Program-made: the position numbers and the translations under genes
Shown here: one piece after another, positions 47,734 to 59,328 of the stretch
Layout: each line of letters opens with the position of its first letter
How positions within the stretch are numbered: the first letter of the stretch is position 1
Source of the DNA: Burhinus oedicnemus
Lineage: Eukaryota > Chordata > Aves > Charadriiformes > Burhinidae
DNA length: 64,000 nt
Assembly: GCA_008921705.1 (NCBI GenBank)
Contig: VFFE01007724.1
Coordinates: forward strand, 3,582,153-3,646,152
Reading direction: 5' to 3'
Notes under the pieces: generated by a model
Seen by the model: the letters and a program-made list of their open reading frames with translations, nothing else
The model's database searches: none
What the model was told of the DNA's origin: nothing

Positions 47734-49377
47734 CTAGAGATGAAAATACACCACTGCAGATTTCTCCCTGAGGATCAAGCATCGAGTGATTGCATCTTGA
47801 GTGGGATGCAGATGATCTGAACAGAAGCCCAAGTTCTGTCACAGATGCACAACAGATTTTGTCATGTTGGCTACCGCTGTAGATATATTCTGGCTAACTT
47901 TTAAGCTAACTAGGCAGGATACCTATAGCAGCATAAATCTGAAAGTACCTGGGTGGGATTCCCAATCCCCAGCTTTCTGTACTTTGCCTGTACTTTTAAA
48001 TCTATGCTGCTGTCAGCTTCAAAGTTAGTACCAGTAGCCAACATGCCAACGCCTGTGCTGCAGAACAGAAGACATTCTGAAGTGCACCTCTACATCAGGG
48101 CATGAGGAAGGACTGGGATTCCTGTTAGCGAAAGCCAGCACCACGGGATACACAGTGTCATGTTCCCACACTCTGGACCGGACTGACGGGTGAGCACAGG
48201 GAGCCAGAGACCTCGAGGTCCCAGAGCCTGCAAACATAAACACCCATCGCTCCCAAGGCTTTCAGGCTCTCTCCTGTGAAGCCAAGCACCTGAAAGCCCT
48301 GACTCTAATCTGAAAAGAGATCCTTTCCATCCCAAGCCTTTGCCTAATGAAATCAGTATTCTGGTCAGCTCCACCACTAGAAAAAGCAGCTGCAGTATGC
48401 AGGGAAAAGTATTTCGTTTTGCCGGCTCCACGTGCTAGTGTTTCACAAATGAAATTTTCTCTGACTTTCAGGCTATATGAAATCTTGAAATTAAACCAAA
48501 ATGTAATTGTCAATGAATGGAAAGCACTACTTTTTGGCCAGCTCTATTTGTACATATAAAATATCCTAGACTTTTCAAAATGTCTTTCATGCCATCTCAA
48601 ATTATTTTCCTTTATTTTTTTTCTTGAGATCTCCAAAGCCAGCTGCTTAGGGGTTTTCAGTGCCCAAATTCCCACTCATTATTTCATTCGACACTCAGAT
48701 CCCTGGAGCAGCGCTGAAAAATTACTAAGCCTTAATATCTGTGCAAGACTTCCAAACAATAGCTACAATGAAGAAACTGGTCCTGGCACTAAAAACCAAT
48801 GAATATGTAAGACAAATTGTATCTGGAGAGAGTAAACACATTAAAACAGGCTACCAGTAGCATCTTTCAAAAGATATACAATGTAAGCCACATAGTCTTC
48901 AATAGCTCAAGGGGCTTATAGTCAATAAATTTAACAGGCTGCAACCAAAAAAGTCAAAGCTAAAGTACGGTACGTAAATGGAAGCTAGAGTGCACTCTTC
49001 TTTTCAACCTTAGGACAGAGTTAATAGAGGGGAAATGACAAAATACATAAAAAGGAATACACAGGATTTGACAGAGTATGTTTTTTCTTTTAACTTCAAG
49101 GCAAACTACCAGACTATTTTGGTTTACAGATAAATCAAACAAAGAACTTTTATCAGTTTGCATAAAAGTCTCATTTTCAGCATTGGAAAGATTAAGCTTC
49201 AGAGCCTTATTCTGTATGTGCATGTGGGGATTACACGGGAAGTACTGCAAATAATGACCTTGTCGAAGAGAGATTAGCTTCAATGAGTATATGGTAAAAT
49301 AGTTGTGTTTTCTGCACTTACAGATTAAAATATCCATTGACAGCTTATGTAAACTAGTAAAACTCATGGATACTTAC
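47734..49377. other. Unique sequence between two minus-strand exon candidates
   Basis: No repeat or gene is recognised. Minus-strand frames at 48090-48431 and 48262-48513 and the 135-codon frame at 48960-49367 show no domain or splice support. Confidence 0.35.
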
Positions 49378-49503
49378 GGTAATAGGGTAACGACAGTAGC
49401 AGTATCTGACAGCCCCGTTGCTGCCTCTTGACATTATTCACAGTACCCTGATGTTCAGTCTGGGGAGCCGGACCCTCAGCCTTGCCAGATTTGTTTGCAG
49501 TGG
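49378..49503 (-). other. Candidate 126-bp exon, minus strand
   Basis: On the minus strand the frame opens after an ACTGAG that could serve as acceptor, behind a TTTTTTTTGTCAC tract. It runs 41 codons, starting TANKSGKAEGPAPQTEHQGT, to TATTACC followed by GTAAGT, a strong donor. It has no ATG, so it would be internal. The phase-1 exit joins in frame to 47636-47733. The acceptor is the weak point: a TGA in the same frame sits just upstream. Function is unknown. Confidence 0.22.
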
Positions 49504-52500
49504 CTCAGTGTTTATGTGACAAAAAAAAGTTTCCTTTAGGAATTCCCTTTATTTTACAGTTATGTGGTCACACTAAATGCAAATGTGTTGGACCAATCTT
49601 GTCCTTTGATTTTTCAAGACCTACCCTTGACTTCTCCCTGTTGACTAAGAGCACATAAAGGTTGGGTTTTCACTGACTTAGCCCTCGTATTGCTATTTGC
49701 ATTTGTTTAAGATGTCAGTAACATTGAGGTAGCTGGACTGTTCCCACCAAGATTCTCTTTCCTCAAATTTTTCTCTTATTCTGCTGTTTCTAAAAAAACA
49801 CTTGTGAGGAAAATGGGAACTATACATGTGGGGCAATCAAGACCCTGGTGTTGGCTATGACAGGCCTAGTCTCTGCTCTGACTAAATGGCGACACCTTGG
49901 ACTGAAAAATTCTGTTCTGAGAAAGGTAGAGGAGAAAATGGTGTGGAGGTTCCTGCAGCCCAAGTCAGTATCTTAATACAGAATGTGACAGGCAGAAACC
50001 CGCTCTCTGAGTGAGTGGCTCGGTGGTTCTGAACACACTCTAGCTAGTTTACCCTTCCCAAGGAAGATGAAAATAAAATCAGCAGAAGTTATCAGCAACT
50101 TGCCTCTGCGCCTATAGAATGGTACAATAACAAAAATTTCTGTTTACCCTGGTGATATCATTTTGAAGTTTGCAGACATATTGGTAGCTCTGTATCGTGC
50201 AGGAGAGTGAAGGAAGAGCCTCACTTTGTTACACAGAGTAATCGCTATTGTAAAGTAACCTGATAAAAGAGTAAAGACAATTTGGTTCACGAGAGAAACG
50301 TTCCCGTATGAGGGACAGCACAGCACAAACTCATGTAGTTTGTCTAGGGCAGGCCCAGATCACACTGGCTGGGCTCTTCACGCAAAGCGAAGCGCAGTCT
50401 TTTGTCTAGCCCACATCCTGGCAAAAAAATCAGGGCTTTATAGCAGCCTATAAAAATTATGTTGCACTAGCAAAATTGGTTAATGTTTAATTATGTTCAA
50501 TGGAGAAAGATTTAAAAGTCCTAGTTTCTGACTTCCTAAATTGTTTCGACTAAAGATGCAATATGTTAAGATTTTTCTTGAACAATATTATCTATCAAGT
50601 CTATTAAGCTGTGTGAAATAGGGCCTGGATTTCTGCTCTCATTTCATGACAATGGAAAGCGAGATAAGTAGATAGGAAAGAGAATTGTACTGTGGATCTA
50701 GGTGGGGGGTTTTTGAAAGTATAGCACAAAATCAGTTTTAGACAGGTCTGTGACAGGAAGTCACCAAAATTGGTCATTAAGTCTTCAAAAAGGCTGTTAA
50801 TCACCATGACGAGTATTTGTACTCTCAGTATGCCATTTCTTAGACTGTGTCTGCACAGCAGAGTGTGCCTGCGGTGCAGTGGGGATGTAGCCAAACAATA
50901 TGTAAACCAGTCACATCGGGCAACGGCAGCAGTCTGTCTTCAGAAGCACAGAGCACAGTTCAAGCTGCAAAACTCATTCAGAAAGCTGAAAAAACCAAGG
51001 AGGTTAACCTATGCCGAACTCAGTGCTGCTCCAGCTGGTTCAAAACCTAGGCTGTGTTTACACTGAAGTTTTGTAGTGGTGGAGACGCAAAAAAACTGAG
51101 CCTCAGCTTTGACCGTGCATGCCAGTAATTGGCAAAAAGCAGACTGTCTAGCCTTGATCAAGGGAGAGGTTCTTGGACACGCACCGCGTACGACAGATGA
51201 ACTCTTGATGTAGAAAAGCATTAGTAACTAGCCACCCAGGGAAGGTATCAGGTTAATCAGGAAGCCCAATGAAAATAGAAATCTTTCAACAGACATAAAA
51301 ACAATCCCTTTCATGCAGTTAAGCTGAGAAAACTTTATCTCATGTGGATAATGAAAAATACCCATCCACTATAATATATGTGTGTCTGCATATGGCTAGC
51401 AATTCACTTTTTCTTGTAATTACCTTTTCTCCCTGTTAGTTCTCCTTGTTTCTTTAACCTAGTCATCCCACGGACAGTTTCATAAAGACAACCTTGAGAA
51501 CAGAGAACACATTGTCTTCTAAAGAGAAGAGAAAACAAAAGGTTTCTTGGAGCTATATTTGCCATACTATATACCCAGGTGACTTCACCCACCATCTGAC
51601 TGCACTGGCTGATTTTAGCAGGAAAAGGCAAAAGGCAAATATATTTTCTATATCCACAAACTGAGAGATAGATAGGAGGATGCTGTGCTTTCAAACTGCA
51701 TAAAAAAGGTGAAAGACTAAATGCTTTTGCTTTTCTTTACTGTTGTTTAAAAGTCTTTGAGGAAAGACTTGTTTTCCTTTTAGTGCACTTTTCCCGACGT
51801 TTTATTTTCCAATGGATTTTGGGCCTGTGAGAGCTGCTTTTAAAATTCTGGTGACAATTTGTATTCTAGAAGGAGTTCGAACATGTTATCGCACATTCCA
51901 AAATATATCACTTGAATATTACTTAACAGTAAAAAAAAATCTGGCTCATTACATTCATAAAACTAGAAATTTTAACTGTACATTCTTTTATATAAATTCA
52001 TTTACTTGTCAATTCTATCTATTTCAGTAAAGAAGGACCATTTATAATATGGTCATAACAGTTTCTTTATGCAATACTAATCATAATTTCTAACTATAAT
52101 TAGTCAAACAATATTTGAAATAGATGTGATCTGTCTTTACTTTGTCTGATCCTTGCCTGAAAAAAATAATCAATTCTGAACCAAATGATTAAAAAGTTGT
52201 TAGTATTCAAATAGACAGAAAACTACCTCTCAGTCAAATGGTATCATATGGAGGAAGCAAGGTCAAATGGAAATGAAACGGGATATTGAAAAACAGGTAA
52301 GAAGCATTAGATCTATCTACAAATAACAAGTGAAGGATGAGATTTTCAAAAGCTCCCGCTGACCATTGACAGCCAACTCTGAGCAGTATGGAAAAGTTTA
52401 ACCAATCTACCTAATTTTTAAATTCATGTGTTCATTGTTCAAAATTATGCATCTATAAATAATTTATTGTACAGCAAAGGTTTATCCAATTTAATATTGG

Positions 52501-54469
52501 ATAGTAAAGGACTGCAAACATTTGATGTAAGACGTTCCAGACAATGAATTATTTGTGAACCAATTTTATCATTACGTTAGTGACCACTTGTTATCCTTGA
52601 GTCTACACTTGTGTCACTGGTTACCTAATATTAAATAGTAAGGTTTCTGCTTCCTGACTTTTTTATTTTTCTGAATAGATACGTATAAATAAATGATAAG
52701 TTAATGGTACAAGCACAAATGAGCTTGCCTTGTCTTTTCTTACAAACTGAGTTAAGGCTTTTATTTCAGTATCTGTAAACATAAATTTGGAGCATATGCT
52801 CAATTCTGGTGGTCAGAATGGCAGTGACAGATCAGCTCTCGGGCTGCACGAAGGCAAAACTGCCAAAGCAGAGACATTCCCAGTTTGGTGGAGAATATTG
52901 AGCTGTCTCTTGAGCTATGTACGCATCTGACAAAATTTGAGAAAAGTACTGCAATAAAACTCCTGCCACCCAGGCCCACCACAGCCACGACACTCTGGCC
53001 AGACCTTCTGCCCTGAGCAAGTGGTAATTGCTTGAAGCAAAATGCCATGCAGTCCTTCTCTCACTAAGGCATTTTGATTTCCTTGAGCCCAAAGGTCTTC
53101 AGCACAATGACATGGTCATAGCTTTACAAGTGAACACTATCTCACAAGTGACGAGAAATAGACCTGTTTTCGGAGAACTGCTCACATGGCCGTAAGTCTG
53201 TGTCATCATCTCTTCCACCAAACCCAGATACACTGAAGGGGCCATAAAATCCATTCAAATCTAGGAGACTCCTCTTACCAAGTTACAAGAAATGAAGCTC
53301 TCCAGGTCAAACCTTGATTCTAAATTGCATCCAAGTACCTTTTAAATTACAAAACTATGAGAGAGCTGAGTATCATCATTATCTTTAGATGCCACCCCTG
53401 AACAATGCTGGCGAAACATTGCCGATTGCTCCTAGGAAGGAAGTTACTGTTACAGAGATACTACAATTACGAAGCATGGTATATCATTTAAGTATATATT
53501 TAGCTTAATTGTGGTAAAACTTGATAGTATTATGTTGATTTCATAATTACTAGAAAAACTGCAAAATAAAATACATGTTTTGGGGGACTGGGAATTTGAT
53601 GTGGTTTATAATCAACAACATTGTTCACAATGACGGATCTGAGTATACAGAAATTATTTCACGTCGCAGCACTGGTGCTAACACTTGCTTTTCCACTTGC
53701 TTTTCATTACCATTGCAAAGTAGTTTTCATAGATAGTGCTTATTTTAGTCATGGCAGAAACTAATGAATTTTTCAGACTTGTGTCTGGGTTTTATTATAC
53801 TCCTATACAATCTTTTATTATACTCCTACAAAATCTGTTTTTTATGTATTGTACTATCAAAGAGTGGGCTGAGGATGCCCTTACTTCCCTTTGAATCTTT
53901 TTTACAACTTTATAATTCAGAAATTTAAACTTCTCTTTACCCATTATGAACTGCTAACCTCCAAGTCTGGCCTTGCTTCTCCCTCTGGGTCACTGCGAAA
54001 ATTAACTGCACGACGGTGGCATTCAGAGCCTCTCTGCTTTGGCCCTGTTGTACCAAGCAATGTAAAAACAAGGCTGTAAATAGTCCAACCCTCAAGAGCC
54101 TGCAGTCTGGTATGTTTACAGGACAGATTTGAGCAAAGTAAAGAGACGGTTGAGCTAGTTCATTTCAAGCTAACATTCATATCTCTACTCCATGCTGGCG
54201 CGTAAGCACGATCTAAGTCGGTAAGACAAGGGAGATGGGAGCGGGTGCTAAATAAGTGATAGGAAAAGGGAAACTCGTAATTCCTCCCTCCACACGGCTG
54301 ACATGAACGTGGTATTCACAGCAAGAGATCCAGCAGAGAAGACAAGACACTTTGTGTGAGTGACTGTCAGTCTGAACACCATTTTGCCCTTTCTGAAAAA
54401 TCGTCCTTTGAAGAGACACCGGAGTGATTCACAGCCCTGTTAGATATTGAAGCTGCTGGAGAACCTCAC
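49504..54469. other. Unique sequence, no gene recognised
   Basis: A good minus-strand acceptor/donor pair bounds a 42-base open piece near 50151-50193 (CTCCTGCACGATACAG acceptor, ACCAGGGTAAAC donor). Similar words GACTGTGTCTGCACAGCAG (about 50842) and GGCTGTGTTTACACTGAAG (about 51049) suggest an old dispersed element that I could not name. A 23-bp tandem duplication lies at 53790-53835. Confidence 0.4.
53790..53835. repeat. 23-bp tandem duplication, two copies
   Basis: The unit TTTTATTATACTCCT plus eight bases occurs at 53790-53812 and again at 53813-53835 with a difference near the end (ATACAATC versus ACAAAATC). It is a local duplication. Confidence 0.85.
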
Positions 54470-54549
54470 CATAAGGTGAAACATGTGGATGCCCCAGTGC
54501 CCAGGGAAGACGGTGGCGCTGAATGTATTGATCAACTTTGGGCTGTTTT
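54470..54549 (-). other. Candidate 80-bp exon, minus strand
   Basis: On the minus strand a pyrimidine-rich stretch ending TTTACATTCCTCTAG is an excellent acceptor, and CACCTTATG followed by GTGAGG is a fair donor. One frame reads KQPKVDQYIQRHRLPWALGH onward and exits in phase 1, which would join to 49378-49503. A second frame is also open throughout, so the frame choice is not decided by the sequence. No family is recognised. Confidence 0.18.
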
Positions 54550-54701
54550 CTAGAGGAATGTAAAGAGGTAAAAAAAATCTGAAAGGGAAAGAGAAATACA
54601 GTTTGGCCGATACAGCAAGGCACTCTGAACCCTTCTCCCTACTTCCTCTGCCGCTTTCATTGGTCAGTTCATTTTGCTCCATGGATCAATCTTCTTATTG
54701 G

Positions 54702-54718
54702 AAAAAAAAAAAAAAAAA
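54702..54718 (+). repeat. Poly-A run
   Basis: Seventeen consecutive adenines. No retrotransposon body is recognised immediately upstream on the plus strand, so it is listed as a homopolymer only. Confidence 0.9.
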
Positions 54719-56850
54719 GACTGACAAAAGTCTTTCTTACCTCTGTCTTTCCATTGTACCCTGTGGGGTGTGTGAGTAGAGAGAAGATGTTGCAGATGTA
54801 TAATGTGTGATTGCTGTTGCATACACAGGTATCTGTTGTTACTGATTGGGTGGAGATAGCTGTTCCCCTAGAGAGTACATCATGAGTGCTGAGCAGGCAG
54901 ACCCCAACACAGAATTTGTCTGATATAAAGGTGTGGAGAGAACAGAATTAAGAGAAGTTCTTTGTGTATGCTCTAAATTTGCTCTTTCTTCCTTGTACAG
55001 ATGGGAGTTCAGCGAGTACCACAATGCAGAACAGAGGAAGGAAAGGAAGATATTATAGTAGTAGAAACATAGACACTGTGGTGAAGAAGGACTTTAGAAA
55101 ACTAAATACAATTTGAACAGTAGAAAATTGAGACCTTCACATGAGCGAAATAATGTTTTTTTCCCTCCTATCATCTGTTGTTACAGATAAGTGTTTCTCA
55201 CCTATTCCATGCTCCTCTCACAGCCTCACACTTCTACTGTCCTGGCTGTATTTTTTGGAAATACTAAAATAATAACAGTGGCAAGTCAATAATGCTGGCA
55301 TTTAATGTTGCGAAGAGCAGACGCAATTAAAGCATTTATTTAACTTGAGGGTGGATAACCCTCCCAAGTGAGAGCCATGTACTGACAGTTGTAAGGTACG
55401 GACTATGTATCTCAGAATACCAAAGGAAAAGCCAACCATGGGAGTAGTTCCCCGGTAAAAGATGGTAACTGCTCTACACGGACCCCAGATCTCCTTCAGA
55501 GCAGGGTTAGCTAGCCAGCAGTGTCCCCAGCTCACTCCTTACAGACAGGGATATGGGGCAGTCAGGTGGAGAAGGATATGAAGGTACATAGAACAGTCCC
55601 ATAAGAAGCCAGATCTCTACTGTTTACGACAGTCGTCTTCTACAAGTGAACACCAACGCAGCACTAATTCATGTAAGAATGATGCACGCCTTACTATAGG
55701 TTAAGGTAATGTGACAACTCAGACAACACTGCAGACCACAGTTAATTTCAGGTTCTCTAAAACAACTGACGTACATACTTTAAGACCATACCTCAAGCAG
55801 CTTGATAGAAAATTATAACATGATTTTTAATAACATAACCTATAATTTATTTTTCATTAACTACTCAAGTTCAGTTTTGATAGTGTAAAACTAAATGCAT
55901 TTTTGAAGCTTTTACTTTCATCAATCATTTGATTTTTCTGACACGTGGCATATCTAATTCAATGGTATTGGCTGCTCTGTTTTTAAATAATATTCTGTTT
56001 TCCAGAATATCAGTACGATTGTATTTAGACATCTTTAAAATTGTAGTGACAGCAATTTCAATCAAAAATGAAAGAAAAAAAAAAGACTTTTTTTACAATG
56101 AATAGCAGAGACTGAAACAAGTTGGAAATAAGGAAGGCAAAACCAGTATTGGAATACTTTGGTTTCATTCATACTGCAGTTTGTGGTGTTGCAGGAGAAT
56201 TATATGGGCCTTCTATATAAGTTAATACTGCAGTAGATCACCATTGCCATCTCCTGGTAAATAAACCATATAACTGTATTCTGGAGCTTTTTCTAAACAG
56301 TCATATATTGTACAACTGTAGAGAGATTACACCATAAATAGGCAATAAAGGATTTAGGGTATTTATTGTGAGACTATCATTGCATTTTTATTCTTTGCTC
56401 ACGTAAGACCTTTATAAAAGAACTGCATTACAGTTGATAAATAGTGGCATTTGTTCCAATGCACTCTTTATGCTGAAAAGAAATACTGCTAGTTATGACT
56501 CTGTAAATTAAGGTGAGACAATGGGTATTGTTGTGATTGAAACAAATACCAGTGCTGCTTAAGAAAAACTCACCATAACCAAAACAAATATACACTCAGA
56601 CAGAAGGCATTAGTTTCCACTGTATTGTGATGGGACTGTGCTATAGTAGTCAGCCAAGGCAATGTCAAACAGCGTTAAGCCACACTATGCAGCGACAGTC
56701 AGGATAACAGCAGTGACAACAATAAGCTGTCATTTCACATTCTGGGATTTTTAATCCTTTTATTTTCTCACCATTTGCATTGTCCTTCCCACTGCTATTC
56801 CCCATTCTGCTCCCCTCTCTCATCGATGTTCCCTTTTTGTCTTTGTGCAG
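54719..56850. other. Unique AT-rich sequence, no gene recognised
   Basis: No repeat signature or splice-supported frame was found here. The last 70 bases become pyrimidine-rich and lead to the acceptor described next. Confidence 0.45.
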
Positions 56851-57097
56851 CTACCTGAAACCGCCTGATAAACAATGTATGTCCTCTCTTGCTCGGAGGG
56901 GCAACGAGTGGGCTCATCCTGAAGCCAGCAGGAACAACCCCCTGCCCAGCAGAACTGCCCGCGTGTCACGCCAAACCTTGCAAATACTCACCTTGCCCTG
57001 CAATCTCACAGTCACGTGGGGAAGGAGAATGAGATGTGTCTACAACTCATTACCCGTCGGACAAGAGCGCAGCGTTCAATGTGATGTTGAGCTTTGA
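56851..57097 (+). other. Candidate terminal exon (about 81 codons)
   Basis: TTCCCTTTTTGTCTTTGTGCAG (AG at 56849-56850) is one of the best acceptors in the window. One base then leads into an open frame that includes YLKPPDKQCMSSLARRGNEW and runs to TGA at 57095-57097. An AATAAA at 57152-57157 follows 55 bases after the stop. The segment is GC-richer than its surroundings. No domain is recognised, and the arginine-rich composition is also what random GC-rich DNA would give. Confidence 0.22.
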
Positions 57098-58766
57098 TAA
57101 ATCATCCTTTCAATCAAATCAGCAAACAGAGACAAATGCTGTCTAACTGGTAATAAATTTCAGATGAGTTTGGCGAGGAGTGACAGATTAGTTGAAAGCT
57201 TGTGCCTTGCTTTGCTTGTGTATTGCTTTTGCAATGCTTCTCTCCGCAACAGAGAAAGGGAGTTTCTTTACTTGCAGCTGTGTAGCTACTGTCGGCATTG
57301 TCAATTAATATGACAGGGAACAGCCCCTTTAACAAATCTTTGCTTTTTCCCGTGGAAGCAGAAGAAATGTTGGTAATATTCTGGAAGGAACTAGGGCTGA
57401 AGGTTTTCTGGTAACACTGAACTTTCTGAAGCCAGAGCTGCTTCATGAAGAGCATCTACTTAAGAGCAGCCTTCACAGTGGTGACAATTCAGTTTGTTTC
57501 TTTCAGCTCGGCAGCCACATAGCCAAGACTGCAGTGGTTGGGGTCAATCACAAGTACTGAAAAAGAGGATGATAAATGCGGAGAAGAGCAATGGCATTTT
57601 AAAGCTGCTACGGTGTCAGAAAGAGTAAAGATTAACTGAAGCTCAGAAAGAGCTGCGAAAAGTTGCTGGCTGGAGATACCTGTAAGGAAAAGGAGAGCTT
57701 TGGAACGGGAGTGAGAACAGTGTCTTGAGGGACTAATGAGAATACTTTTTTTTCTCATCAACCTAGTACCCTCACAAGGGGACACAGACTTGGTCTTGGA
57801 CTCACAAAGGCATTTAGAAACCAGAGTCTAGGGCAGGTTACACTTAATGATCATATTAGCAATTAAGGCCAAAAGGGACTGGAAAACACATGCTTAATTA
57901 TTAGACTATCCCAGGGGATCTGGAATCAACACACAGTGCTAATGGTATCTCCAGTCATTGTTATTAGATTCTGCCTAGAAACTTTTCTCTGAAGCAACAC
58001 TGTAATTATGCATTTATTAATTTATTTTTATTTGCTTTAGCTATTCTCTACTCTTTGAAAATGTGAATACTTCCTATTGCAAAGAAATGAAAAACAAAGT
58101 CATATCAGTGAGGAAATGGGTAAAAACATCTGAGCTTTAACAACAGAGGAGTAGAACTAGCAGCTTCCTTTGGAAGTTACAAGGAAAAGTATAAATGCCT
58201 GAATTGGGGAGAAGGAGGAGACAAATGAAAATTAGAGCCTGAGACATATTCCCATTTCTACAGAGAGTGGCAGTCAGGTCTGCAGCTGAATAGAAATCAA
58301 AGACCTGCTCATTCAGAGGAGTTGAGAAGAGTATGTGCCCCTCAAGGAAATTTGGGCTTAAAACAAACTAGAATAAAAATGGGGAATGCAGTTCCCACTG
58401 CCCTGTCCGCGATAAGGGACCAGGTTTCCATGAGACACATGACAGAATGTGCTTCTGTTGCCTCCCATGCCCTGGCAGGTTCGAAAGATGAAAGTTGGAG
58501 TGCAGTGTAAATCTGATCCTATATGAGTGTTTTGGCAGCCAAGGTTGCTCTAAAAAATTTGCCAGACCTGGAACATTCCTCTGTCTTTTGGAACAGGAAG
58601 TACAGCAGTACTACACCTATCAAGGGGCAGATAATAACTGGGAGGAGTTACTGAACCATTTCAGGCAGTGAAATGTAAGATGAACTAAGGAAACAATTGT
58701 GACTATGTGCTCCACCCTCTCCAGGCACCACCTGGTCTTTATCTCCTGTAACCCTGCCCAAGTGAT
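57098..58766. other. Unique sequence, no gene recognised
   Basis: Minus-strand frames at 57114-57455 and 57489-57785 (113 and 98 codons) have no recognisable domain. No repeat signature is seen up to the LTR. Confidence 0.45.
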
Positions 58767-58773
58767 AACCACC
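58767..58773. repeat. Possible target-site duplication, left copy (AACCACC)
   Basis: These seven bases precede the TG end of the probable LTR and recur exactly at 59322-59328 after its CA end. Confidence 0.55.
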
Positions 58774-59321
58774 TGTGGTGGTCATAATGGGTGCATGTAG
58801 TCATGATGGCGGCATCCGGGGCTCAATGTGGTTTAGGGGAGACAGATAACAACACAATAGCCAAGGGCTAACTTGAGCAACGCTGGTTCTGTGGTCAATA
58901 TGCAAATATGACTATAGGTCAATCATCTTACACCCATAAATGGTGAATGGCCCGAGAGCCCTTTGAGCTCTCCTAAACGGCAGCGAGCTGCACGCCAGGA
59001 TCTCCCCTTGAGTAGGGCACCACTCAAGGTTACTACTCCTCAAGGTTAAGAGATTCCTTGCCGCAACAGATCCTCGGTAAGTGACTAACAGCATGCTCAA
59101 CTTCGAAATCTTAGCTAAGTGATATAAAGGATTGATTGCGCACATATAATCCTTTAGACATAAACTGTTGACCAAGTCTGGGACTAGGACTGAATCCAGC
59201 CTCACCCAGACTCCTCTCTGAGAAGGAGTTCAGACAGCAACGGAGTCCTTTCTGAAACCTTGACTCAATGGGAGTCAAAATCTCCCTGACAGTTCTGTCT
59301 GACCCTGTCCTCTATGCAGCA
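58774..59321 (+). mobile_element. Probable solo LTR, second family
   Basis: The 548-bp segment starts TGTGGTGGTCATAATGGG and ends CTCTATGCAGCA, giving TG...CA ends, with AACCACC directly on each side. Inside is a TATA-like GATATAAAGG (59121-59130). Downstream is CAGACTCCTCTCTGAGAAGG (59208-59227), where GAGAAGG could pair with nearby CCTTTC-type words as in an R/U5 region. A CATAAAC near 59160 is a weak polyadenylation-signal candidate. No retroviral genes are adjacent. A 7-bp duplication would be unusual (ERVs give 4-6), so one or two bases may match by chance. The family name is not known to me. Confidence 0.6.
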
Positions 59322-59328
59322 AACCACC
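59322..59328. repeat. Possible target-site duplication, right copy (AACCACC)
   Basis: This is identical to 58767-58773. The true duplication may be 5 or 6 of these bases. Confidence 0.55.
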
